Source: Planctomycetota bacterium
GTDB lineage: Bacteria > Planctomycetota > Brocadiia > Brocadiales > Brocadiaceae
Direction of reading: 5' to 3'
Assembly (NCBI GenBank): GCA_016873165.1
Contig: VGXV01000003.1
Span: 1 to 64,000 of the forward strand
Length of the DNA stretch: 64,000 nucleotides
The notes under the pieces were generated by a model that did no database searches, was not told the DNA's origin, and worked only from the letters and a program-made list of their open reading frames with translations. This document shows positions 8,607 to 17,635 of this stretch, piece by piece (position 1 is the first letter of the stretch; every line of letters begins with the position of its first letter). The position numbers were made by a program, and so were the translations under genes.

Positions 8607-9950
8607 TTATGTTCTCAAAAAAACATATCTGGCAATGAATGCCGCAGACGTCAAATAGAGAACCCAGTGAACGTCGCGGCCTTTCCCCGTGATAAGTTTT
8701 AAAAGAGAATAGGAAATAAAACCAAACGAAAGCCCTTCCGTAATGCTCAAAGAAAAAGGCATAACTGCAAGGGTAAGAAAGGAGGGAAGCGCTTCCGTGT
8801 GATCATCCCATTTGATATTTTTCACATTGAAGATCATCATGCTTCCCACAACTATCAACGAGGGAGCAACTATGGGATAAAGGTAATTGCCCTGAGGAGT
8901 CTGATAGCCCCCGCCCACCATTTTTATTAACGGATAAAATAATAAGGATAAAAGCAGCAGGCAAGCAGTTACAATATTGGATAGCCCCGTTCTGCCGCCG
9001 GCCTGAATGCCCGCCGTGCTTTCAATATAGCTGGTGATCGTTGAAGTGCCTAATAATGCGCCGCTTATTGTTCCCAGCGCATCCGCGAGAAATACCTGCT
9101 TTATTCGCGGAATTTTTCCGTTTTTATAAAACCCCCCTTGTTCCCCGACGCCGACTACCGTGCCAATGGTATCAAAGAGATCTAAAAAGAATAAAATAAA
9201 AACGACGGAGATAAGCCCCGGATGTGTCACTATTTTCACCGGATCGCACTTTAATAACGTCGGTTCTATTGAAGGGGGCATACTGACAATGCCCTGATAG
9301 TGTACCAGACCTAGGGGAATTCCTATCAATGCGGTCCCGATAATCCCGTATAGAATTGCCCCCCGAATCCTGAGCGCTACCATCGTTCCTATCGCAACAA
9401 CGCCAAGCAGCGACAACCACATCTCAGGTGATTTAGGATTGCCTAGTCCGACAAGCGCACCCGGTTTGTCAACGATTATTCCGCCATATTCAAACCCTAC
9501 GAGGGCAATCAATAATCCGATCCCGACAGCAATTGCGCTTTTCAACGAATCGGGTATGACGGTTATCACCAACTCGCGCAAACCAAGAAACGACAGAATA
9601 AGAAAAACCGCGCCGGAAATAAGGTTTGCGCCAAGCGCAATCTGCCAGGAGTATCCAAGCCCTCCTGCTATAGCAGGTCCGCAAATGGTAAAGGCAAAAT
9701 AAAAATTATGCCCCATGGCGGGGGCAAGCGCGATGGGATAGTTGGCAAGAAAGGCCATGAATATGCATGCAATTGCGCTGGAAATGCACGTTGCCGACAT
9801 AACCGAGCCAAAATCCATTCCGCAACTGGAAAGCACCGCAGGTTGAACGAAAATGATGTACGACATTGTCAAAAAGGTCGTCGCCCCCGCAACCATTTCG
9901 GTACGGACATTGGTGCCGTTTTGCCGGAGTTTAAAAATTTTTTCTATCAT
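8607..9950 (-). CDS. NCS2-family purine (guanine/hypoxanthine) permease, AzgA type
   Basis: An inner-membrane transporter of 447 residues with about 12-14 hydrophobic segments, expected to import purine bases by proton symport. Typical AzgA-type features are GATTFLTMSYIIFVQP at the N-terminus, APAMGHNFYFAF, and FLDLFDTIGTVVGVGEQ with the acidic residues used in this family. Many relatives read GMGLNA or GMGANA where this protein has AMGHNF, so substrate preference may differ. The start at 9950 lies inside the end of mazG (20-base overlap), so the two are probably cotranscribed from mazG. Confidence 0.88.
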   Translation of the reverse strand: MIEKIFKLRQNGTNVRTEMVAGATTFLTMSYIIFVQPAVLSSCGMDFGSVMSATCISSAIACIFMAFLANYPIALAPAMGHNFYFAFTICGPAIAGGLGYSWQIALGANLISGAVFLILSFLGLRELVITVIPDSLKSAIAVGIGLLIALVGFEYGGIIVDKPGALVGLGNPKSPEMWLSLLGVVAIGTMVALRIRGAILYGIIGTALIGIPLGLVHYQGIVSMPPSIEPTLLKCDPVKIVTHPGLISVVFILFFLDLFDTIGTVVGVGEQGGFYKNGKIPRIKQVFLADALGTISGALLGTSTITSYIESTAGIQAGGRTGLSNIVTACLLLLSLLFYPLIKMVGGGYQTPQGNYLYPIVAPSLIVVGSMMIFNVKNIKWDDHTEALPSFLTLAVMPFSLSITEGLSFGFISYSLLKLITGKGRDVHWVLYLTSAAFIARYVFLRT

Positions 9951-10740
9951 TCTTTTTTACCATATTCCAGATAGCGTCCAGTTCCTCTGTTGAACACTGC
10001 TCAATATCTTTTCCGCGGGCAGCAAGTTCCTTTTCAATCTTTTTAAAACGATCCACAAATTTATAGATGGTTTTGTGCAGTACATTTTCCGTATCAAATT
10101 TTAAAAACCGGGAGAGATTCACTACGGAAAACAGCAGGTCTCCTATTTCTTCCTCGATGTCTTTTGTTTCTTTCTTTGCAATAGCTTCCTTTACCTCTTC
10201 CATTTCTTCTTCCACTTTCGCAATGACATCGTTGATATCCTTCCAGTCAAATCCCACCTTGGCCACCTTTTTTTGCACTTTTTGCGCCTTTTGAAGCGCG
10301 GGAAGATGCTTCGGCAATCCATCGACAACTGATTTTCTTTCTTCGTATCCCTTTTCCTGTTTTTTAATTGCCTCCCACTGCTGAACCACCTCATCGGGGG
10401 TAGCTGCGGTAGCATTGCCAAAAACATGGGGATGACGGCGCGTCATTTTATCAAGGCATAATTTCATTACATCATTTATATCAAATTCGCCTTTTTCCCC
10501 CGCGATTTGACAATGGAAGATAATTTGAAGAAACAGGTCTGCAAGCTCCTCCTTCAGTTTCTCTGGTATGCCGGAATCTATTGCATCGATTACTTCGTAT
10601 GTTTCTTCCACCAGATAGGGTTTTAAGGTTACATGATTTTGTTCTTTATCCCACGGACATCCGTCTTTGCCGCGCAATTTTTCCATCAGTTCCACCATGT
10701 CATGGAATAAAGAAAGAGATTTATCCTTTTTCGTACTCAT
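9931..10740 (-). CDS. mazG: Nucleoside triphosphate pyrophosphohydrolase MazG
   Basis: It hydrolyses nucleoside triphosphates to monophosphates and pyrophosphate in the cytoplasm, cleaning the nucleotide pool. The protein is 269 residues with two MazG domains. The N-terminal one has the signature DGCPWDKEQNHVTLKPYLVEE and the metal-binding EExxE/ExxD pattern (EELADLFLQIIFH). The second has KVEEEMEEVKEAI and EEEIGDLLFSVVNLSRF. It precedes and overlaps the purine permease gene, which fits a shared role in nucleobase and nucleotide economy. Confidence 0.95.
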   Translation of the reverse strand: MSTKKDKSLSLFHDMVELMEKLRGKDGCPWDKEQNHVTLKPYLVEETYEVIDAIDSGIPEKLKEELADLFLQIIFHCQIAGEKGEFDINDVMKLCLDKMTRRHPHVFGNATAATPDEVVQQWEAIKKQEKGYEERKSVVDGLPKHLPALQKAQKVQKKVAKVGFDWKDINDVIAKVEEEMEEVKEAIAKKETKDIEEEIGDLLFSVVNLSRFLKFDTENVLHKTIYKFVDRFKKIEKELAARGKDIEQCSTEELDAIWNMVKKNDRKNF

Positions 10741-10898
10741 TTAACCCCTTCCAAAAAAACGGAATTCTAACAATTATTTTTATTGAAGTCAAATAGGCAT
10801 AAATAGCCAGGACAACGTCAAAGTCAAGGCAAAGGAGCGTAGAGGGGAAAGAGAGCCTTCCCGCGATTGGCTGGGAGTCGTTCCGATTTAGGATGTAT

Positions 10899-12365
10899 TC
10901 AGAAAAATTTGTTCATTTCTGCGCATCTCTTTATCTCCGTTTCAAAAATATCATGTTCGGTTTTGCCGATCGAAGAGATAAAATTTTTTATACGATAGTA
11001 AGGTCTTAAAAGTAATACTCTAATAAGGTTTACCATCCGGAAATTTACTTTAAAAACCGGAGTTGTCTTAAAAAAGGTGGAATATTTGCGTTTATATTTC
11101 CAGCGTAAAAACTGCAAGTCTTCGGAGGATAAATATTTTGTTTTTACATTTGCCCAAAACCCGTTGTACTTGCTGTAATCGAAACTGTTTGTGACCAATC
11201 CCTCATTGATCAGGATATCACGCATGCCGGTCTTCGGGTAAGGAGTGATTATCTGCTCTCCGTAAAAATCGATATTTTCCCTGTCAAAGAACTCAAAATT
11301 CTGGGCAATATCCTCTTCCTTATCTTCTTTGTGCCCAATGATCATGCCGCCTACTATTAAGATATTATTGCTGTGAAGATAATCGATGGCTTTTTTTGTC
11401 TTATCAACCACATTCCCTTTGTTCATTGCGCGCAGATTTCGTTCGGAGACGTTTTCTATCCCGAGAAATACAATTTGAACTCCGGCCATGGCCATTTTTT
11501 CAGCCAATTCAGGGGATGAGGCTATTCCTGAGGTGCTTGCCTGAACAATGTATCGCAAATCATTATGTCCGTACTCAACAATTGCGTCGCACAAGGAGGC
11601 AAATCGTTTTACATTCAAGGTAATATTGTCATCAGCAAAAGCAATGTATTTTGCTCCATATTTTTTTGCATTCGTGAGATCTCGCATTATCCTTTCAATG
11701 CTATATGTCCTGAACGTCCTTCCGTACATCCGGTTCATGCTGCAAAAATTACACGTCATGGTGCAACCGCGGGAAGTTTCTATCATATCAAGCCCTTTTC
11801 CGGAAAACGTATACCCTTTCCATAACCGCACATCGCGCCGGGGGAGTTGTATCGTCTCCAAATCTTCAAGAGGGCGTGGCTGATTGTGAATAAAGGTCCC
11901 TTTGTGGTTATAAGATAATCCCGCGATATCTTCCCATTTTCCGGTTCCCTCAATGGCGCATAATAATTCACTAAACGTTTTGTCTCCTTCTCCCCGCAAA
12001 ATATAATCAAACGGGGCGCTGTCCTGTGTGGAGGCAATTTCTTCATACATAAGAGTAGCATGATAGCCGCCGACAGCGATCTTTATATTGCTGTTGAAAC
12101 TTCGTATAAACAGGGCAATATTATGAGCAGTATTAAACTGAAAAGACATGGCGCTGAGGCCAATAATGTCCGGCTTGAATTCTTCGATGGCATTTTGTAT
12201 TGAAGGCAGGAGGTTCTTCCTTTTCAGGACAAGATCTCCAAGTTTTACCTGATGGTGTTGCGGCATATTGCCGGCTATAGATGAGATTGCCAGATTCGGC
12301 GCCCTCCACGTTTTGGCGGAAAATTGAGGAACGACATCCGGCATTGAAAATAAAAGCACTTTCAT
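10899..12365 (-). CDS. B12-binding-type radical SAM protein
   Basis: A 488-residue radical SAM enzyme. The N-terminal part (to about 150) is a Rossmann-like B12-binding fold (IIGLSAMSFQFNTAHN, IAVGGYHATL, ILRGEGDKTFSELL), although the classic DxHxxG cobalamin-contact motif is not obvious. The [4Fe-4S] motif CTMTCNFC follows ETSRG at about residue 200. A conserved helical C-terminal tail follows. Proteins of this layout do radical methylations or rearrangements on lipids, hopanoids and other natural products, but the substrate here cannot be told. The ATG at 12365 gives MKVLLFSMPDV, a usual family start. It stands alone on the minus strand. Confidence 0.85.
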   Translation of the reverse strand: MKVLLFSMPDVVPQFSAKTWRAPNLAISSIAGNMPQHHQVKLGDLVLKRKNLLPSIQNAIEEFKPDIIGLSAMSFQFNTAHNIALFIRSFNSNIKIAVGGYHATLMYEEIASTQDSAPFDYILRGEGDKTFSELLCAIEGTGKWEDIAGLSYNHKGTFIHNQPRPLEDLETIQLPRRDVRLWKGYTFSGKGLDMIETSRGCTMTCNFCSMNRMYGRTFRTYSIERIMRDLTNAKKYGAKYIAFADDNITLNVKRFASLCDAIVEYGHNDLRYIVQASTSGIASSPELAEKMAMAGVQIVFLGIENVSERNLRAMNKGNVVDKTKKAIDYLHSNNILIVGGMIIGHKEDKEEDIAQNFEFFDRENIDFYGEQIITPYPKTGMRDILINEGLVTNSFDYSKYNGFWANVKTKYLSSEDLQFLRWKYKRKYSTFFKTTPVFKVNFRMVNLIRVLLLRPYYRIKNFISSIGKTEHDIFETEIKRCAEMNKFF

Positions 12366-12566
12366 TGTTTTTTTAACGATTGTAAAAAGTTAAAGATACG
12401 TCTTTGTTTCACAAAATCAAATTTTGTTTTAGATTTTATCAAACATTTCCATCGAACGCTATAATGAATATTAGCTATTGGAATAAGGAGATATTTGGAG
12501 TATATTCAATCCTATTGCCACAGCTTCTATTCCTGATACAAAGATTTTCGGAACGATGAACCTGAA

Positions 12567-13115
12567 ATGAAGAGATCAAAACTATTGCTCTTTACTTTTA
12601 TTACGGAAGGTTTTGCATTGATGCTGGCGTTGTTGCTTGCAAGATACTTACACATACAATTATTTCCTTTGACCGGAAATATAGCACGTGATATCCTCTT
12701 AGGCTCCTTTGGGGCGGCAATACCTTTTTCACTTTTTGTTTTTATCCTATCGGGAAAATCGGGAAAGATTCCTTTTGCAAATTCCCTCAGGCAAACAATA
12801 ACAGGGTATTTGAAGCCCCTGTTTTCTCATTTGACGCTTCTTGATATGTGCATAATTTCTCTTTTAGCAGGATTTGCCGAAGAATTGCTGTTTCGGGGAG
12901 TAGCACAAAATAAGATCGGTATTTTTGCGGCAAGCATAATCTTCGGATTGCTCCACTTTATCTCACCGGCATATTTTGTTATTGCATTTCTCATAAGCAT
13001 TTATCTTGGTTTTTTATATTATTATTTCCAAAGTCTGCTTATTCCTGTTCAGGCACATTTTGTTTATGATGTGTGCGCGTTAATATATCTGAGACAGTTA
13101 AAGAAAATTAAATAA
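12567..13115 (+). CDS. CPBP-family intramembrane glutamic endopeptidase
   Basis: A 182-residue membrane protein with about five hydrophobic segments. It carries the CPBP/Abi signature: EELLFRG (motif 1, with the double glutamate and arginine), FGLLHF (motif 2 histidine) and a final HFVYD. Relatives are Rce1-like membrane proteases; in bacteria some serve in peptide maturation or self-immunity. It ends 11 bases before the RCC1-repeat gene, and cysQ follows that, suggesting one transcript. Confidence 0.85.
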   Translation: MKRSKLLLFTFITEGFALMLALLLARYLHIQLFPLTGNIARDILLGSFGAAIPFSLFVFILSGKSGKIPFANSLRQTITGYLKPLFSHLTLLDMCIISLLAGFAEELLFRGVAQNKIGIFAASIIFGLLHFISPAYFVIAFLISIYLGFLYYYFQSLLIPVQAHFVYDVCALIYLRQLKKIK

Positions 13116-13125
13116 GGGAACGATC

Positions 13126-14289
13126 ATGAGTGACAATTTTTCACATTTTATATCTGGCAGATATAAACTATTTCTGTATCCGGCAATTTTGTTTTTCGTT
13201 TTAATGCTGGCGAGGGGGACTTCCTTTGCTGTTCAGGTTTCGCCTAAAATAGCGGCGGGGGCGTTTCATTCTCTTGCAGTAAAACCGGACGGCAGCGTCT
13301 GGTCGTGGGGAAAAAATGAATACGGACAGCTTGGCGATGGCACCATTAAAGACAAGCATTCCCCTGTACAGGTCAAACATCTTGGCAGTATTGTTGCAAT
13401 CGATGGCGGGGCATGGCATAGTCTCGCCCTAAAATCCGACGGCACAGTATGGGCATGGGGAGGAAATTGGGCGGGTCAATTAGGCGCCGGCTCATACAAA
13501 AGCAGCAATATCCCTGTTCAAATAAACGAATTAAACGGCATTATTGCAATTTCCTGCGGAGGACAACACAATTTAGCGCTCAAATCTGACGGAACGGTAT
13601 GGTCGTGGGGCATTAATGACAAAGGGCAGCTCGGCATCGGCACCACGGTAAATCAGAATACACCCGTTCGGATACCAGATCTGGACAATATTATTGATAT
13701 TAGCGCGGGAGGATACCATAGTCTTGCTTTTAAAGCAGACGGGTCTCTCTGGGCATGGGGTTCAAACAATATGGAACAACTGGGAGACGGCAGCGCCACC
13801 AACAGACATAGCCCTGTTCCGGTAAGCACTCTTCGCAATATAACTGTTGTGAATGGCGGGGGAGATTATAGTCTGGCTCTGAAAGCCGATGGCACCCTTT
13901 GGGCATGGGGATTAAATGGTTTAGGGCAACTGGGAGACGGAACAACTACAAACAGAAATACCCCTGTAAAAGTTTCTGATGTAAAAGATATTATTGAAAT
14001 TGCTGCGAAGGGGAACCACAGCCTTGCGCTTACCATTGAAGGCAAACTTTGGGAATTTGGTGTCATCGGAGCGATTCCTGTGGAAAATGAAGTAGTCTTG
14101 CCTACCCACCGTCCTGTTCTTGTAAGTGAAATGAACAACGTTACTGAGATAGCCTGCGGCGAGTTTCACAATATTGTGCTCAAGAATGACGGCAGTGTGT
14201 GGGGATGGGGGAGAAATGATTTTGGTCAATTGGGAGACGGCACTGTTGCCGGCAAAACGAAGCCTGTTCAAGCCTTTGATTTGTATTAA
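13126..14289 (+). CDS. Secreted RCC1-repeat beta-propeller protein
   Basis: A 387-residue protein with a hydrophobic N-terminus (YPAILFFVLMLARGTSFA) that looks like a signal sequence, followed by seven RCC1 repeats of about 50 residues. Six repeats carry HSLALKxDGTVWxWG-like cores and most end in GQLGDGT. The sixth is degenerate (NHSLALTIEGKLWEFG). Seven units would close a seven-bladed propeller, a binding platform. The partner is unknown. It is preceded by the CPBP protease gene and followed 12 bases later by cysQ. Confidence 0.88.
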   Translation: MSDNFSHFISGRYKLFLYPAILFFVLMLARGTSFAVQVSPKIAAGAFHSLAVKPDGSVWSWGKNEYGQLGDGTIKDKHSPVQVKHLGSIVAIDGGAWHSLALKSDGTVWAWGGNWAGQLGAGSYKSSNIPVQINELNGIIAISCGGQHNLALKSDGTVWSWGINDKGQLGIGTTVNQNTPVRIPDLDNIIDISAGGYHSLAFKADGSLWAWGSNNMEQLGDGSATNRHSPVPVSTLRNITVVNGGGDYSLALKADGTLWAWGLNGLGQLGDGTTTNRNTPVKVSDVKDIIEIAAKGNHSLALTIEGKLWEFGVIGAIPVENEVVLPTHRPVLVSEMNNVTEIACGEFHNIVLKNDGSVWGWGRNDFGQLGDGTVAGKTKPVQAFDLY

Positions 14290-14301
14290 AGGAGTTAAAT
14301 C

Positions 14302-15180
14302 GTGAATAACATAAAATACGCACGGCACCTTTTGGCTGCTGTGATAGCAGCCGGTAAAGCAGGCAAGGGAATTCTGGAAGTATACAACTCTGATTTCGCA
14401 GTCGAACACAAGGACGATAAATCTCCTTTAACAATGGCTGATAAACGTTCGCACGAAATTATCGCAAACGAGTTAAAGGCAGTGAATATCAGCAATAGTC
14501 ATGATAGCGCCCATGCCAATATTCCACTGCCTTTGTTAAGTGAAGAAGGAAAGGAAATACCGTTTACCGAAAGAAAAACATGGGAATATTTCTGGTTAGT
14601 AGACCCCCTTGACGGCACAAAGGAATTTATCAAGAGAAACGGCGAATTTACGGTAAATATTGCCCTTATCCATAAAAACAAACCTGTTTTGGGTTGCATT
14701 TATGTGCCGGTCACGAATATTTTTTACTTTGCCTGTGAAGGATTAGGTGCATATAGATTAACAAACAAACAAGACATGACGGCTGTTTTGTCAATAAATA
14801 AGCTGATTGACAGCTCGGTAAAATTGCCAGAGCATCAGGATAGAGAGCATTTAACGGTTATTGGGAGCCGCTCGCATCCGTCAGAACAATTTGCAAAATT
14901 TGTGGAACAATTGCAGGGACAAGGGGAAAAGGTTGAAATTATTTCCGCAGGAAGTTCTTTGAAATTCTGTCTTGTGGCCGAAGGCCGGGCGGATATTTAT
15001 CCCCGGTTTGGCCCTACCATGGAATGGGACACAGCGGCAGGGCAAGCGATTGTTGAGCAAAGCAACGGGAAAATAATCAACGCAGAAACCAAAGTACCCC
15101 TGCGCTATAATAAGGAAAACATGGTTAATCCGTTTTTTATAGGAACAGGGGAAAATATTGCCATTCCTCCTATTGCATAA
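14302..15180 (+). CDS. cysQ: 3'(2'),5'-bisphosphate nucleotidase CysQ
   Basis: It removes the 3'-phosphate from 3'-phosphoadenosine 5'-phosphate (PAP), a by-product of sulfate activation, and belongs to the inositol monophosphatase fold. Motifs: the KDDKSPLTMADKRSHEII metal-binding start, WLVDPLDGTKEFIKR (the DPLDGT metal site), and MEWDTAAGQAIVE near the C-terminus. The start is a GTG at 14302, 7 bases after a GGAG ribosome-binding site, and length (292) is normal. It is the last gene of the short CPBP-RCC1-cysQ run. Confidence 0.93.
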   Translation: MNNIKYARHLLAAVIAAGKAGKGILEVYNSDFAVEHKDDKSPLTMADKRSHEIIANELKAVNISNSHDSAHANIPLPLLSEEGKEIPFTERKTWEYFWLVDPLDGTKEFIKRNGEFTVNIALIHKNKPVLGCIYVPVTNIFYFACEGLGAYRLTNKQDMTAVLSINKLIDSSVKLPEHQDREHLTVIGSRSHPSEQFAKFVEQLQGQGEKVEIISAGSSLKFCLVAEGRADIYPRFGPTMEWDTAAGQAIVEQSNGKIINAETKVPLRYNKENMVNPFFIGTGENIAIPPIA

Positions 15181-15219
15181 TGATTGCAGTGAGATGTAAG
15201 GGTTCAAAATCCCGAACTC

Positions 15220-16860
15220 CTATTTTTCGGATAGCGGCGACTTGTATTCCGTACGCCGATACAAATCTATTTCTCCGGGAAATGTTTTGAGCAATTTCAA
15301 CTCATCATGATGCGCAGGGGTTTTCAGTTCGGGGATTTTTATGCCGCCAATTGGCGATTTTTCCCGTGTTACAACGAGATATTGAGCGCCGTAAGCATCC
15401 ATGTGCTCTATTAATTTTCCATATTTTGTCGTATTGGGAATAGCTATAGCATCGCCTCCTGCAAAGAAAGCCGGCGCGCTGTCATCTGCTACAATTCTTA
15501 TCCTTTGCTCTCCCTTTAAATCTTTTTTAACATAGTCGCCAACGCCACGATAGCGGAAATGTCTCCAGTTTTCCCCCCGGCCAATATGCCGCGTCATTTT
15601 TATCATCGGCAACAGAATCATAAAAACAACGATTATTATTTTCAATGTGTGCGGTCTAAAGCGAAAAAACGCGAGTCGTTGCTGAACCCATTCGCTTATT
15701 CCCGCCAATCCGATTGCCATCAAAACTGAAAAAACAGGAAGATAAGGAATCAGCAACCGGTCTGTCCCCTCCCGAAACGAAAGGGTGAGCAAAGGGAAAA
15801 ATCCGGCCCATATGCCGTGAAATATCTTTTCCTGCACAATTCCCCGCCCCCGCCGTATGCCAAAGAATAAGAGAATAAATCCAAATCCAAAAAAAAGGAT
15901 TTCTGCCAGGGGTTTAAAATAGGTAATGGTGTTGCACAAATAACGTTTTGTTAATTCAGGCGCATTCAATCTGATGTAACGTCCCGGATTGAAATCCGCC
16001 GGATGGGTAACAGACGGCCACAAAGGATCAAACGACCTTGGCGCCCAGGCGGGATCAAATGATTTGGGCGGTCTTTTATCCGGCGTGCTCTGATACCAGA
16101 TCAGGTTTACACTGTTTCCCCCCAGACTGAAATGGCCGGTCGCTGTTTTTAACATATGCCAGTAGGGAAGACAGGCTACCGTCAATGCAATGGCCGCGGC
16201 AATAACGCACAGAAAACACTTTGCGCGTTCTTTCCACTTGCATACGATCAATATAACAATTCCCGCAGGGAGAAGAAGAAAACTTTCACTCCTGCAAAAA
16301 TACGCAGCGGCGCAAAAGAGTCCAAAGAAAACACTGGAAATCACTGATTTAAAGGTTGTTTGCCTGCAGGATGACAACAAAAAACCTAACGCAATAATGG
16401 AGAATAAAGCATTTGAAGTTTCTGATAATGCTTCAGACCCTGCATGGGCAAAAAATGGATTTACGGCAAGCAGCGCTGCGGAGTATAGCGCATAACGGTT
16501 TGGCAAAAATTGTTTCGCTGTCCAAAATACAGCAGGAATTGAAAGGGCGCCGCAGAATAGCGAGACAATATGCCCTGTCAACTCAGGATCACGAAAAAAG
16601 AATAGAAATCCCGCAATAAGGTACGGATATCCTGGCTGCCGATATACCTCGATCTGTCCGGCACGCGAAAACCCTTCTCCGCGGAAAATATTCCGCGCAA
16701 GGGTAAGATAATCAAAACTGTCCCCGGACAAATGGTAATTGCCCGCTGTCAGAAATGTTGCCAAAAGGCAGTAGAATCCGGTGATAGCGAATACAATTCC
16801 CCATCCAGAGGTTTCATACCGTTCATTCTCTCCGTGCATAGCGGGTTCATTGTGTGCCAT
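15220..16860 (-). CDS. Membrane glycosyltransferase of the GT39/ArnT-like (PMT) type
   Basis: A 546-residue protein with about ten membrane segments. It has the early acidic motif LSGDSFDYLTLARN in the first periplasmic loop, followed by RQPGYPYLIAGFLFF, as in dolichyl/undecaprenyl-phosphate-sugar transferases of the PMT_2/ArnT clan. Such enzymes move a sugar from a lipid carrier to lipid A, protein or another acceptor on the outer face of the membrane. The C-terminal 100 residues form a soluble domain. It is convergent with cysQ and stands alone. Donor and acceptor cannot be deduced. Confidence 0.75.
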   Translation of the reverse strand: MAHNEPAMHGENERYETSGWGIVFAITGFYCLLATFLTAGNYHLSGDSFDYLTLARNIFRGEGFSRAGQIEVYRQPGYPYLIAGFLFFFRDPELTGHIVSLFCGALSIPAVFWTAKQFLPNRYALYSAALLAVNPFFAHAGSEALSETSNALFSIIALGFLLSSCRQTTFKSVISSVFFGLFCAAAYFCRSESFLLLPAGIVILIVCKWKERAKCFLCVIAAAIALTVACLPYWHMLKTATGHFSLGGNSVNLIWYQSTPDKRPPKSFDPAWAPRSFDPLWPSVTHPADFNPGRYIRLNAPELTKRYLCNTITYFKPLAEILFFGFGFILLFFGIRRGRGIVQEKIFHGIWAGFFPLLTLSFREGTDRLLIPYLPVFSVLMAIGLAGISEWVQQRLAFFRFRPHTLKIIIVVFMILLPMIKMTRHIGRGENWRHFRYRGVGDYVKKDLKGEQRIRIVADDSAPAFFAGGDAIAIPNTTKYGKLIEHMDAYGAQYLVVTREKSPIGGIKIPELKTPAHHDELKLLKTFPGEIDLYRRTEYKSPLSEK

Positions 16861-16925
16861 ATCGTATTTTATTGTAAGATCAAATTGTTAGATTTCACAA
16901 AAACACTCTTTGATACAAATAGTCA

Positions 16926-17065
16926 GGGAGCATTCCCAATTTTTTGTAAAATGTGGAGGTATTATGCGGGGGATAAACCACCCGCGCTACGACACATATT
17001 GCATGGTAGCGCCGATCCTTTATGGTCGGCTTTATTTTGATTTACAAAAAATTGGGAATGCTCCC
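16926..17065 (+). mobile_element. 140-bp MITE-like element, copy 1
   Basis: The ends GGGAGCATTCCCAATTTT and their reverse complement form perfect terminal inverted repeats of about 25 bases. An 8-base direct duplication AATAGTCA flanks it at 16918-16925 and 17066-17073. The 90-base interior has no reading frame of note. It is the same sequence as 60179-60318 in reverse orientation, differing only in the last terminal base. No transposase is present, so it must have been moved by a related full-length element elsewhere. Confidence 0.9.
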
Positions 17066-17169
17066 AATAGTCAGATTATATATTTCTGCCATAGAACCTT
17101 CAACGATAATCACACTTATTGCCTTGAAAGACGCTTCTTCCGAATACTCCTGGGCATAATAAATTTTTC

Positions 17170-17449
17170 GTAACACTTTAGCTTTTTGAAAAATTGCCCA
17201 TGTCTTAACCCCATGCTTCAGCATGGGGTTAAGGGGAGAAACAATCATGGGCTTCAGCCCTGAGGTAAAGTTAGCCCAATATCTTTTACTGCACCAGAAG
17301 GTCATGGCTAAAGCCGGTGTATTTATTGTGGATATCTCCGCACTAAAGTGCGGAGTTAATGGAGGTGAAATTTGCTCCATACGTCAATATTAGAGATGCC
17401 TTATAAAATAAAGGGAATCGAAGTCTTTTTCAAAAAGCTAAAGTGTTAC
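17170..17449. mobile_element. 280-bp inverted-repeat element with four internal hairpins
   Basis: Perfect 24-bp inverted repeats (17170-17193 and 17426-17449, core TAACACTTTAGCTTTTTG) bound a non-coding interior. Inside are four short hairpins. Two have TTCA loops: 17204-17233, with 13-bp arms CTTAACCCCATGC, and 17249-17260. Two have TAAA loops: 17306-17315 and 17336-17355, the latter with arms CTCCGCAC. The sequence is unrelated to the neighbouring 140-bp element. I saw no clear target duplication. It could be a MITE or a cluster of REP-like units caught between terminal repeats. Confidence 0.7.
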
Positions 17450-17635
17450 AATTTTTCAGGCAATGTATTGCATTGGAATAGATTGAAAATCTGTATGAAT
17501 TTTATGTGGATAACTTTTTGCAAATACGGTATTTTGTTAGCAAAATTTTCTTTGTACGCATTCTTATTATCATAATAAAGATAAAGATATAGTATGTGTC
17601 CTATAATTCACCAGAAATGAAAGGAGAGAAAAATT

